From the NCBI GenBank assembly GCA_002391185.1, contig DGRY01000118.1:11343-43828 (forward strand): a DNA stretch of 32,486 nt, read 5' to 3'. The first letter of the stretch is position 1, and each line of letters opens with the position of its first letter. The notes below the pieces were generated by a model. The model had not been told where the DNA came from and ran no database searches. It worked only from the letters and a program-made list of their open reading frames with translations. The DNA comes from Prevotella sp. UBA4376 (lineage in GTDB: Bacteria > Bacteroidota > Bacteroidia > Bacteroidales > Bacteroidaceae). A program made the position numbers and the translations under genes. Below, in pieces: positions 8,120 through 16,588 of the stretch.

Positions 8120-9163
8120 ATGGTATCATTCGAATGCGACTATTGCAATGGTGCACATCCAAAAGTATTGCAGCACCTTATAGAAACTAACGACATCCAG
8201 AGTCTTACATACGGAATAGACCAATGGAGTGAATCAGCTAAAAAGAAAATTCGCGAAGCATGCGAAGCGCCAGATGCCGACATCTTCTTTCTAAGTGGAG
8301 GTACACAGACCAACATGACATGTATAGATGGTATTCTGGAAAAATGCGAGGCTGTTATCACTATCGAAACTGCTCACATCAATGTTCACGAAGCAGGAGC
8401 CATCGAATTCTCAGGACACAAAATCATTGCACTGGAGCAACACGATGGCAAGTTGCGTGCTGAGGATCTTGAAAAATACATGGACTGGTTTGTACACGAT
8501 GAAAGCAACCGCCACCTTGCACAACCAGGAATAGTATACATCACATTCCCAACTGAGTTAGGAACTGTTTACAAGCGCAACGAGATAGAAGCAATACACA
8601 ACGTGTGCAAGAAATACAACCTGAAGTTATATCTTGACGGAGCAAGAATGGGCTACGGACTAATGTCAACAGGCAACGACATCGATCTGCCATTCATAGC
8701 ACGACACTGCGACTGTTTCTACATCGGAGGAACAAAGGTTGGAGCACTCTTAGGCGAAGCTGTTGTTTTCCCAAAGAACAACGCACCACGCCATTTCTTC
8801 ACCATCATAAAACAGCATGGAGCATTGATGGCAAAGGGAAGAACTATCGGCTTGCAGTTTGATGCACTATTCACAAAATACAACAACAGCACTCTCCCAC
8901 TCTATATGGAGATTTCAAAATATGCCATTGAAAAAGCAGAACAGATGAAAGCACTCTTCATAAAGAAAGGCTACAAGCTGTTCATCGATTCTACTACCAA
9001 CCAACAGTTTGTAATCATTCCAAACGAAAAGGTGAAAGAACTCGAACAAAAAGTGCTGTTCACTCATTGGGAAGCCTATGACGAAACATCTATGGTATGC
9101 CGATTCGTAACATCATGGGCTACAACCGATGAACAGATGGCATATCTGGAAAGTCTATTATAA
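8120..9163 (+). CDS. ltaE: Low-specificity L-threonine aldolase (PLP enzyme)
   Basis: Cleaves L-threonine or L-allo-threonine to glycine and acetaldehyde; cytoplasmic, fold type I PLP enzyme of the beta-eliminating lyase family. 347 residues, the usual length. Visible landmarks are MVSFECDYCNGAHPKVLQHL at the N terminus, FFLSGGTQTNMTC (57-69, phosphate-binding loop), ETAHINVHEAGA with His86 stacking on the cofactor, LYLDGARMGYGL with Asp173 and Arg176, and FYIGGTKVGALLGEA with Lys206 as the Schiff-base lysine. The start is the first ATG of the frame and fits the family; no strong Shine-Dalgarno sequence is seen, which is common in this phylum. The GH3 gene follows after 28 bases and probably shares this transcript. 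The symbol is given by family, not by proof of stereospecificity. Confidence 0.9.
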   Translation: MVSFECDYCNGAHPKVLQHLIETNDIQSLTYGIDQWSESAKKKIREACEAPDADIFFLSGGTQTNMTCIDGILEKCEAVITIETAHINVHEAGAIEFSGHKIIALEQHDGKLRAEDLEKYMDWFVHDESNRHLAQPGIVYITFPTELGTVYKRNEIEAIHNVCKKYNLKLYLDGARMGYGLMSTGNDIDLPFIARHCDCFYIGGTKVGALLGEAVVFPKNNAPRHFFTIIKQHGALMAKGRTIGLQFDALFTKYNNSTLPLYMEISKYAIEKAEQMKALFIKKGYKLFIDSTTNQQFVIIPNEKVKELEQKVLFTHWEAYDETSMVCRFVTSWATTDEQMAYLESLL

Positions 9164-9191
9164 CCACCTAACAACATAAATATAGATTAAT

Positions 9192-11534
9192 ATGAAAAAA
9201 CTTTCTATTGGCATCACAGCCTTATTCCTAGCAATGACAATGAATGCACAACAGGCTCCACAACTTAGAGCCGACAACATCGACGAAGTGCTCAAGGCAA
9301 TGACCTTAGAGGAAAAAGCCCAACTGCTTGTGGGCGATGGTAATGACGGATTTGCCGGTTCTGGCGCTATGCTAGGACATCAGGCAAAACTTGTAGCTGG
9401 AGCAGCAGGTCAAACAGTAGCCATCCCACGACTTGGCATTCCTGCTACGGTTCTCACAGATGGTCCAGGCGGTGTGCACATCAACCCAACACGCAAAGGC
9501 ACCACACAAACCTTCTATGCAACAGGGTTTCCGGTTGGTACATGCTTAGCCTCAACATGGAACACAGAACTCATGGAAAAAGTAGGTCGTGCCATTGGTA
9601 ATGAAACACTCGAATATGGTTGCGACGTTGTCCTCGGCCCTGGTCTCAACATACACCGCAGTCCTCTTTGCGGACGCAACTTTGAATACTATTCAGAAGA
9701 CCCATTCCTAACAGGCGCAATGGGTATCGCCTACACAAAAGGTGTTCAAAGTCAAGGCGTAGGTGTTAGTGCCAAACACTATGCCGTTAACTCACAGGAG
9801 AACGAACGCACACGTGTTGACGAACGCCTCTCTCAGCGAGCACTTCGCGAAATATATCTTCGCGGATTCGAAATGACTGTACGCGAGAGTGCACCTTGGA
9901 CTCTCATGTCATCATACAATAAAATCAATGGCGAATATGCTCAAAATAGCCATGGATTGCTTACAGATATCCTACGCAACGACTGGGGATTCAAGGGAAT
10001 TGTGATGACCGACTGGATTGGACTACGTTCAGACCTTCCTACCTACGAACAAGTAACAAACGGAAACGACCTTATGATGCCTGGTTATCCTACACAGACA
10101 CAAGCCATCATTGATGCCGTAAACCAAGGAAAACTCAACATAAAAGATGTTGACCGCAATGTTCGCAACATGCTTGAGTATATCGTAAAAACTCCAGCTT
10201 TCCGCAAATATCAGTTCACAAACAAGCCTGATCTAAAAGCTCATGCAGCTATCACTCGCCAGAGTAGCACAGAAGGAATGGTTCTTCTAAAGAACGACAA
10301 CAACACACTTCCTATCAAGGATCTAAAGACTGTTGCCCTATTCGGAGTTAACTCTTATGATTTCTCAGGTGGCGGTCTTGGATCAGGCGCTGTAAATATG
10401 CCTTATGTCGTTGACATGGTAAAAGGTTTGAACAATGTTGGTGTTAAAACAACAAAACTCCTTACCGACATATATGAGAAATACGTAGAGTACGCAAAGG
10501 TGAAACTCAAAGCCGACAAGAACCCTTGGATGTGGTTCCTTGATCAAGGCAAGCCAAAACTTGAAGAAATAGAAATTTCTCGCCGATGCGTAGAACACGA
10601 AGCACCTGAGGCCGATGCAGCAATCATCACTATTGGACGTCAGGCAGGCGAAGGCATAGATAGAATGATTGAAGGCGAATTCAATCTCACCGCCGACGAG
10701 AAAGCCATGATAGAACGCGTTTCTGATGTTTTCCGTGCACAAGGCAAACCAGTTATTGTTATCATCAACAGCGGTTCTGTGATAGAAACAGCAAGCTGGC
10801 GCAACCGAGCAGATGCTATTCTCGTAGCATGGCAACCAGGTGAAGAAGGCGGTAACTCTGTTGCCGATGTTCTAACAGGAAAAGCAAACCCATCTGGTCA
10901 CCTCACATCAACATGGCCTATAAGCGCATGGGATGTACCTTCTACAAAAGGCTACCCTCAGGGATTAGGCGATGGATATGAAGTAGCAGGACAACTCTAC
11001 AATGGACAAATGAGTGGATACAACTTCACCAACCACGAGGAAGATATCTATGTTGGCTATCGCTATTTCGATACATTCAACAAACAAGTAGCCTATCCGT
11101 TTGGTTACGGCCTAAGCTACACCACATTTGCATTTGGCAAACCATCAGTAAAGATTAACGGCAACAAGATCACAGTTAGCGTATCGGTTAAGAACACCGG
11201 TAAGATTGCCGGCAAACAAGTTGCTCAGGTTTATGTAACAGCTCCTAAGGGTGCTTACGAGAAACCAGCTAAGGAACTCAAGGCATTTGCAAAAACTCAT
11301 GAATTGAAACCTGGAGAAAGCCAAACTCTTACCATGACAATCCAAAAACGCGACCTTGCAAGTTTCGACGAAGCTAACAGCCAGTGGAAGGTTGATGCAG
11401 GCAACTACATCTTCAAGATTGGTGACAATGTTGAAAACATTCTCTGTAGCGCAAGTCTCAAGATTAGCGAATACACTGAAAAAGTGAGCAATGTATTGCC
11501 ACAGAATGCCCAATTCAACAAAGTAAAGCAATAG
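9192..11534 (+). CDS. Secreted GH3 beta-glycosidase (beta-glucosidase or beta-xylosidase)
   Basis: 780-residue retaining GH3 exo-hydrolase that removes beta-linked glucose or xylose from oligosaccharide ends. The signal peptide is MKKLSIGITALFLAMTMNA; there is no lipobox Cys, so it is probably periplasmic. The TIM-barrel domain (about 25-340) has TDGPGGVH (89-96), GLNIHRSPLCGRNFEYYSED (substrate loop), KHYAVNSQENER (195-206) and GIVMTDW with nucleophile Asp274. The alpha/beta sandwich (about 360-600) has GRQAGEGIDR, where Glu487 is a candidate acid/base, and WQPGEEGG. A fibronectin-III-like domain (about 650-760) closes it. Family and length are secure; substrate preference is not. It sits convergent to xynB and shares its terminator, which suggests a part in xylan or beta-glucan breakdown (inference from location). 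Confidence 0.93.
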   Translation: MKKLSIGITALFLAMTMNAQQAPQLRADNIDEVLKAMTLEEKAQLLVGDGNDGFAGSGAMLGHQAKLVAGAAGQTVAIPRLGIPATVLTDGPGGVHINPTRKGTTQTFYATGFPVGTCLASTWNTELMEKVGRAIGNETLEYGCDVVLGPGLNIHRSPLCGRNFEYYSEDPFLTGAMGIAYTKGVQSQGVGVSAKHYAVNSQENERTRVDERLSQRALREIYLRGFEMTVRESAPWTLMSSYNKINGEYAQNSHGLLTDILRNDWGFKGIVMTDWIGLRSDLPTYEQVTNGNDLMMPGYPTQTQAIIDAVNQGKLNIKDVDRNVRNMLEYIVKTPAFRKYQFTNKPDLKAHAAITRQSSTEGMVLLKNDNNTLPIKDLKTVALFGVNSYDFSGGGLGSGAVNMPYVVDMVKGLNNVGVKTTKLLTDIYEKYVEYAKVKLKADKNPWMWFLDQGKPKLEEIEISRRCVEHEAPEADAAIITIGRQAGEGIDRMIEGEFNLTADEKAMIERVSDVFRAQGKPVIVIINSGSVIETASWRNRADAILVAWQPGEEGGNSVADVLTGKANPSGHLTSTWPISAWDVPSTKGYPQGLGDGYEVAGQLYNGQMSGYNFTNHEEDIYVGYRYFDTFNKQVAYPFGYGLSYTTFAFGKPSVKINGNKITVSVSVKNTGKIAGKQVAQVYVTAPKGAYEKPAKELKAFAKTHELKPGESQTLTMTIQKRDLASFDEANSQWKVDAGNYIFKIGDNVENILCSASLKISEYTEKVSNVLPQNAQFNKVKQ

Positions 11535-11592
11535 TAATATTGCATTACTACAAAATCATCTTATGACATAAGATATCTTAAGTAATAAGAAT

Positions 11593-11627
11593 AAAAAAGT
11601 CCTGGAAAAGAATTCCAGGACTTTTTT
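11593..11627. terminator. Bidirectional terminator between GH3 gene and xynB
   Basis: AAAAAAGTCCTGGAA (11593-11607) pairs perfectly over 15 bp with 11613-11627 around a 5-base loop. A/T runs on both sides make it work in both directions, ending the GH3 transcript and the xynEDAB transcript. Confidence 0.9.
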
Positions 11628-11644
11628 ATCTAGGTATAACACCT

Positions 11645-12649
11645 TTACTTCTCCTCTACCAATAGTATATTGCCTTCAGCATCATATTCTAATGGAAGAA
11701 CCTTGAGAGAACGCAACCATGTTGTATCATTTGAAGGAACACAGTCGTGATGGAAAAGATACCACTGTTCACCAACTTTAGTAATACTATGATGAGTTGT
11801 CCAACCAACAACAGGCTCAAGGATAACACCCTTATAAGTGAAAGGACCATAAGGATTATCACCTACACCATAACAAAGCATGTGACTGTCGCCAGTTGAA
11901 TAACTGAAATAATACTTGCCATTATATTTGTGCATCCAAGATGCTTCAAAGAAACGATGTGGATCACCAGCCTTCAATGGCTCACCGTTCTCGTCAACAA
12001 TCTCTACTGCACGTGGAGCCTCTGAGAACTGCATCACATCATCACTCATACGAACAACAAAGCTTGCTAATGCAGGAGTATCTGGTGTAGTATAAAGCTG
12101 TGTCTTCTTATCTGCTGCAGGACCAAGGTCAACGCCTTCCTTTGTCAACTTCTCAGGAGCACGATACCACTGAAGCTGTCCACCCCAAAGACCACCGAAA
12201 TAGCAGTAAATCTGACCATCTTCGTCTTTAAATACACATGGATCAATAGAGAAAGAACCACGGATTGGCTCATCCTGAGGTACGAAAGGCCCTTCTGGCT
12301 TGTCAGCAACAGCTACACCAAGATGAAATACACCATTATAATCCTTTGCAGAGAAGATAAGATAATACTTGCCGTCTTTCTCAACAACATCATTATCCCA
12401 CATCTGCTTTTCTGCCCATTTAACATCCTCTACATCAAGAATCTTACCGCAGTCAACAACTTCATCCTTCATTGGGTCACCATCAATACGAAGAACATGA
12501 TAGTCTTTCATCTGGAAGTGACCACCATCATCATCAAAACATTCACCACTATCCCAGTCATGAGAAGGATAGATATACAACTTGTCGTTGAACACATTGG
12601 CAGAAGGATCTGCCATATAATCTTTTGGAAACAAATATCTTGCTTTCAT
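11645..12649 (-). CDS. xynB: GH43 beta-xylosidase / arabinofuranosidase, cytoplasmic
   Basis: 334-residue inverting GH43 enzyme, a single five-bladed beta-propeller without accessory domain. It hydrolyses short xylo-oligosaccharides or removes arabinose. Catalytic triad positions are visible: base Asp14 in YMADPSANVF, pKa-modulating Asp136 in GSFSIDPCVF, and acid Glu235 in HRFFEASWMHK. There is no signal peptide (MKARYLFPKDY), so it should act in the cytoplasm on products brought in by XynD. It is last in the xynEDAB operon, 17 bases after the xynA stop, and ends at a bidirectional terminator. The family, neighbours and order match the P. bryantii cluster, which is the reason for the symbol. 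Confidence 0.92.
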   Translation of the reverse strand: MKARYLFPKDYMADPSANVFNDKLYIYPSHDWDSGECFDDDGGHFQMKDYHVLRIDGDPMKDEVVDCGKILDVEDVKWAEKQMWDNDVVEKDGKYYLIFSAKDYNGVFHLGVAVADKPEGPFVPQDEPIRGSFSIDPCVFKDEDGQIYCYFGGLWGGQLQWYRAPEKLTKEGVDLGPAADKKTQLYTTPDTPALASFVVRMSDDVMQFSEAPRAVEIVDENGEPLKAGDPHRFFEASWMHKYNGKYYFSYSTGDSHMLCYGVGDNPYGPFTYKGVILEPVVGWTTHHSITKVGEQWYLFHHDCVPSNDTTWLRSLKVLPLEYDAEGNILLVEEK

Positions 12650-12666
12650 AACGTATATGTTTTTAA

Positions 12667-13791
12667 TTATTCAAACAATTTAATAATCTCTTTCACAACT
12701 GGCTTAACCTTGAAGTTGCGATCAATAAGCAAGCCATAGTTAGTACGTCCGTTGATAGGCCAGTCATTTAACCAGCTTGTGCCATCATCAACGCCCCAAA
12801 GGGTCACACGTTCGATGTCTTTTGCATACTTACGATAAAGCTTAAAGAATGCCAGATAACGTTCATTAAACTTAGCCTGTGCCTTCTTGCTTAATCCCTT
12901 AGTATAAGGATCCATCTTAGGATCGCCAGCTGCAAAATGCTGCTCTATACCTGCACCATTAAACTGCCACGGCTGTGGAAGAACATTAAGATCCAACTCT
13001 GTAAACTGCACCTTTACACCTGCAGCAATATAAGCCTGAATACTCTGCTCATATTCTGTGAGATCAGGATAGTCAAAGCCATTGTGACTCTGCATACCAA
13101 CAGCATCTATACGGCAGCCCTTAGCCTTTAGGTCTTTGATAAGTTTCACTACAGCTGCACGCTTGCCTGGCTTATTCATAGAATAGTCATTATAATAAAG
13201 CTCTACATCAGGATCAGCAGCATGTGCAAACTTAAATGCAAGTTCTATGAACTCTGGACCGATAATCTTAAAATAAGGACTCTTTCTAAAACTACCATCA
13301 TCTTCTATAGCCTCATTAACAACATCCCAGCCTTTGATTTTACCCTTATAGTGAGAAACAACTGTTGTGATGTGATGATACATACGATCTATAAGCACCT
13401 CGCGACTAACAGTTTTACCCTCCTTGTCTGTAAACATCCATTTTGGAGCCTGAGAATGCCAGACAAGACAATGGCCGATAGCTGTCATATTATGTTTCTC
13501 GGCAAAGGTTATAAGACTATCACCACTTGTCCAGTCATAGCGATCCTCTTCAGGATGAATAATCTCACCCTTCATACAGTTCTCAGCAACAACACAATTA
13601 AAATTATCAGTTATTGCCTTTGTAGCCTTTGGATTTGTTTCAGCAGCGTACCATGTGTTAAGCGCACAACCAATAAGGAAGTGCTTACCAATTACATCTT
13701 TCATTGTTGGCTGACTTTTCTTCTGAGCCACACCAACCATAGGTGCAAGCATCAACGAAGCCAGCGCGATGGAGATAATTCTTTTGTTCAT
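12667..13791 (-). CDS. xynA: Secreted GH10 endo-1,4-beta-xylanase
   Basis: 374-residue retaining GH10 xylanase that cuts the beta-1,4-xylan backbone. The ATG at 13791 gives a clean signal peptide (MNKRIISIALASLMLAPMVGVA); a start 8 codons upstream would overlap the xynD stop. The catalytic TIM barrel fills the rest, with IGHCLVWHSQAPKW (105-118), WDVVNEAIED (acid/base Glu160), YYNDYSM (199-205), VGMQSHNG (231-238) and VQFTELDLNVL (nucleophile Glu265). TLWGVDDGTSWLNDWP near the end completes the GH10 pattern. No carbohydrate-binding module is present, so it suits soluble or imported xylan fragments. It starts 7 bases after xynD and is followed closely by xynB, so transcription is coupled. Confidence 0.96.
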   Translation of the reverse strand: MNKRIISIALASLMLAPMVGVAQKKSQPTMKDVIGKHFLIGCALNTWYAAETNPKATKAITDNFNCVVAENCMKGEIIHPEEDRYDWTSGDSLITFAEKHNMTAIGHCLVWHSQAPKWMFTDKEGKTVSREVLIDRMYHHITTVVSHYKGKIKGWDVVNEAIEDDGSFRKSPYFKIIGPEFIELAFKFAHAADPDVELYYNDYSMNKPGKRAAVVKLIKDLKAKGCRIDAVGMQSHNGFDYPDLTEYEQSIQAYIAAGVKVQFTELDLNVLPQPWQFNGAGIEQHFAAGDPKMDPYTKGLSKKAQAKFNERYLAFFKLYRKYAKDIERVTLWGVDDGTSWLNDWPINGRTNYGLLIDRNFKVKPVVKEIIKLFE

Positions 13792-13798
13792 TTGTTTT

Positions 13799-15220
13799 TT
13801 ATTTGCGATTTTCAATTTCCTGATTGATTTTGTCTATAACCTCATCTGTAAGCTCATATTTTGAAATGATAAACATTGCCAACAGAAGCAACATGGCTGG
13901 AATCACACATACAAGCCAAAGAATACCTTCTTGAGCAAGTGGTGATTGAGCTTGAAGGTTATTCATATAATAAGCTCCAGCAGCATTACCAACAGACATC
14001 ATTGCAAAAGCTGTAATAAAGAACAAAGCTACAACACGAAGTGGACGGTTATGAAAGAACTCTGCCCATAAATCACTAACCTTTACATTTTCTGTATCCT
14101 TCTTATCCATAACAACACGTTCCTTACACTGAGTGAAACAGAAGAATAGCAGAGCAAGACCAATAAGCGAATAAATAAGCATGGTCATGAACCAAGCATT
14201 TGAGTCTTTAGGAAGAGTACTTGCTTCCTCTGCTGCTGCCTGATAGCCACATATTGCAAGAACAATACCAGGAACAACACCACCCATAGCCATACCAGCC
14301 TTGAAGAAAATACCAGTAAGAGCATTTACGATACCCGAGATACGCTTACCTGTTGTATATTCACCATAAGAGATTACCTCAGGAATAAGAGCCCACATAT
14401 AACCTGTTGCAACAATCACACCTGTTGACTTTATAAACTGAGCTATATAAATAAGTGTCATATTCTCTTCCATATTCATTGTCTTGGTGATAACATACAA
14501 CATTGCCATACCAACAATAGCAACAGAAAGGAAAAGATAGAACATATTCTTTTTACCTACAGCCTTCTTAATAGCAGGAACCAATGGCATAAATATAAAT
14601 GAAGGAAGAGAACCAAGACCCATAAAAAGAGCCATCTTTATTGGGAGGTTTTCAACTTCCGTAATACCTGCCATAACAGCAACGAGGATTGGAATACCTG
14701 CAGAAACAGCCAAACCACCAACGTTAGCCATAAACATACGCGTAGATGTAAGAACAGTAATTTCATCTGTATCACGAGTGAGAGAACTGTTCAAAGCACC
14801 ATAAGGCACATTGATTAATGTATATAGCATTGACATACCTACATAAGTAACGTATGCGTATATAAGTTTAACTGTATAATTAGAATCAGCCATTCCATCC
14901 CAGAAGCACAGAATAGCAAGAACAGTCAAAGGAATACCTGCAAACACAAGGTAAGAACGATACTTACCAAGTTTAGGATTATGCTTATCTACAAAGGTTC
15001 CAACCAAAGGATCCCACAGCACATCTATAGCACGAACAACACCAAACATTGTTGCTGCGTGAGCAGCCTCAAGTCCGAAGATGTCGGTATAGAAAAACAA
15101 CAGATACATACTAATTGTCTGATAAATCAGATTCTGTGCAAGGTCGCCAGAGCCGAATCCTATTCGCTGCAACCAATTAAGTTTGTAGAAGCCACGAGCT
15201 TCGTTTTCATTTTGTGACAT
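13799..15220 (-). CDS. xynD: GPH-family sodium/proton:xyloside symporter
   Basis: 473-residue inner-membrane carrier of the glycoside-pentoside-hexuronide:cation symporter family (MFS superfamily), with about 12 hydrophobic segments. The N terminus has the family hallmarks LQRIGFGSGDLAQNLIYQ and AIDVLWDPLVGTFVDKHN, followed by GKYRSYL, equivalent to the DPxxGxxxD...GKxRP loop between helices 2 and 3. The cytoplasmic tail is short and lacks the EIIA-like domain of some relatives. Placed between a periplasmic esterase gene and a xylanase gene, and with a cytoplasmic GH43 enzyme downstream, it probably imports xylo-oligosaccharides or xylose. Substrate is inferred from context only. It lies 44 bases after xynE and 7 bases before xynA. 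Confidence 0.92.
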   Translation of the reverse strand: MSQNENEARGFYKLNWLQRIGFGSGDLAQNLIYQTISMYLLFFYTDIFGLEAAHAATMFGVVRAIDVLWDPLVGTFVDKHNPKLGKYRSYLVFAGIPLTVLAILCFWDGMADSNYTVKLIYAYVTYVGMSMLYTLINVPYGALNSSLTRDTDEITVLTSTRMFMANVGGLAVSAGIPILVAVMAGITEVENLPIKMALFMGLGSLPSFIFMPLVPAIKKAVGKKNMFYLFLSVAIVGMAMLYVITKTMNMEENMTLIYIAQFIKSTGVIVATGYMWALIPEVISYGEYTTGKRISGIVNALTGIFFKAGMAMGGVVPGIVLAICGYQAAAEEASTLPKDSNAWFMTMLIYSLIGLALLFFCFTQCKERVVMDKKDTENVKVSDLWAEFFHNRPLRVVALFFITAFAMMSVGNAAGAYYMNNLQAQSPLAQEGILWLVCVIPAMLLLLAMFIISKYELTDEVIDKINQEIENRK

Positions 15221-15264
15221 GATATTTGTTTTTAGTTATTTCTTAAGCTACAATTTATTATCTC

Positions 15265-16425
15265 TTATTTCACAACCTTCGCTGCATATTTTCCCATCAC
15301 TTCATATCCTTTTGGGTTAAGATGAAGCCAATCATCTGAATATTCCTTGATAAGCTGCTGAGGATCTTTAGCATCACGTACTAATTCGTCAAAATCAACG
15401 ATTCCATCGAAATTACCAGGCTTTCTTATCCATTCATTGATTGTTTGACGCATTGCCTCATGAAAGAAGGAGTACCAGCCATTACCTTTAGTAGGTGTAA
15501 TTGTTCCTCCATACACCTTTATTCCCTTGGCATGTGCCTTTTCTATAAGAATCTTATAAGCGTCTATAACTTGCTGAGCCTTCTTTTCATAAGCACCACC
15601 ACAAGTTCCAATATCATTGGTTCCTTCGAAGATGATTAGCTTATCAATATTGTTTTGACCAAGAATATCACGATCAAAGCGCTTTAAAGCAGGCTCACTT
15701 AATCCACCTTCAACAACGCAGTTACCGCCAATTCCCAAATTCAATATACCTACTTCTCCATCCAAAGCCTCTGCCATAAAATCAGGCCAACGGTTCTGCG
15801 CATCAGTTGTACTGCCACGACCATCTGTAATACTATTACCCAAAATAGCTATTGCAGGCTTCTTTGCTTTCACCTCTATCTTGGCAATATTATACCAGTG
15901 AGCAAGCTTCTCAATAGTAACAAACTTCTTACCTGGCTTAACATTACCCAAAGCAATATATGAATTAGTTCGTGACCCACGATGAGAGGTCATGTGCTCT
16001 GGAGTTCTCTTGCCATAGCAAATAGTAACTGCCAAGCGAGTGAGCTTTGGTAGATTGTAATTAAAAGCATCACAGTAAATTGCCTGGTGTGCAGGGATAG
16101 TCACATTCTTCTTACCTGCAAATTTCAGCCATTTCACCGTCTTCAAATCAATATCAGTTGTATCTTTTGCCAAAGCAATATACACACCATTGATTTCAAC
16201 AGGTATATCACTGAATTCATTTGATAACTGCACACGCAACTGCTTACCTGCAGTTGTCACTTTTACAATCTGTCGGATTGTATTTCCTGTTAAGGTACTA
16301 TGCTGTGGCATATCACCTCTACCTGTAAATTCTGGAGCGGTGGCAAATGTTCCAGTCCACAACTCCTGAGCACTCGCTGAAAGAACAAGTGCCACTAGCG
16401 ATAGAATAGTCAGTAGTCTCTTCAT
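15265..16425 (-). CDS. xynE: Secreted SGNH-hydrolase, probable acetylxylan esterase
   Basis: 386 residues with signal peptide MKRLLTILSLVALVLSASA. An N-terminal beta-sandwich (about 22-185) precedes an SGNH/GDSL hydrolase domain (190-386). Catalytic blocks are AILGNSITDGRGS (Ser198), LNLGIGGN (oxyanion Gly234/Asn235), FEGTNDIG (Asn270) and DDWLHLNPKGY (Asp365, His368). All four blocks are intact. The likely job is removal of acetyl groups from xylan fragments in the periplasm, opening the backbone for XynA. The acetylxylan substrate is inferred from operon position and from the cluster in P. bryantii; other esters are possible. It is first in the minus-strand operon and faces xynR across a 163-base control region. 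Confidence 0.88.
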   Translation of the reverse strand: MKRLLTILSLVALVLSASAQELWTGTFATAPEFTGRGDMPQHSTLTGNTIRQIVKVTTAGKQLRVQLSNEFSDIPVEINGVYIALAKDTTDIDLKTVKWLKFAGKKNVTIPAHQAIYCDAFNYNLPKLTRLAVTICYGKRTPEHMTSHRGSRTNSYIALGNVKPGKKFVTIEKLAHWYNIAKIEVKAKKPAIAILGNSITDGRGSTTDAQNRWPDFMAEALDGEVGILNLGIGGNCVVEGGLSEPALKRFDRDILGQNNIDKLIIFEGTNDIGTCGGAYEKKAQQVIDAYKILIEKAHAKGIKVYGGTITPTKGNGWYSFFHEAMRQTINEWIRKPGNFDGIVDFDELVRDAKDPQQLIKEYSDDWLHLNPKGYEVMGKYAAKVVK

Positions 16426-16445
16426 GATTTAAATTTTTATCGTTG

Positions 16446-16453
16446 CAAAATTA
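16446..16453 (-). promoter_or_regulatory. Probable -7 box of the xynEDAB operon
   Basis: The minus strand reads TAATTTTG, matching TAnnTTTG, 20 bases ahead of the xynE ATG. No TTTG/TTG stands 19-21 bases further upstream (region 16472-16476), which suits a promoter that needs an activator such as XynR. Confidence 0.55.
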
Positions 16454-16482
16454 AGAATATTCTTTCTATAAAATTATATCTC

Positions 16483-16547
16483 TTGTAACCTATACATTGT
16501 ATTTTGTTTCATTTTTCTTATTTTTTGAGGATTTTATTAGGTTACAA
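16483..16547. promoter_or_regulatory. Inverted-repeat operator candidate for XynR
   Basis: TTGTAACCTA (16483-16492) and its exact reverse complement TAGGTTACAA (16538-16547) stand 45 bases apart between the two divergent -7 boxes. One arm is just upstream of the missing -33 box of xynE; the other overlaps the expected -33 position of xynR. The symmetry with respect to the two promoters suggests binding sites for a shared regulator. Confidence 0.5.
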
Positions 16548-16560
16548 AAGAAACAAAAGC

Positions 16561-16568
16561 TAAATTTG
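16561..16568 (+). promoter_or_regulatory. Probable -7 box of xynR-xynF
   Basis: TAAATTTG matches TAnnTTTG, 20 bases ahead of the xynR ATG at 16589. The position 20 bases upstream reads TTAG, not TTG, so the -33 box is weak. Confidence 0.55.
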
Positions 16569-16588
16569 CAGCAAACTTAAGTTAGAAA

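Noticed and set aside
13792..13815. Upstream start of xynA overlapping xynD
   Set aside because: The extra residues (MKIANKKQ) weaken the signal peptide; the ATG at 13791 leaves a normal 7-base gap.
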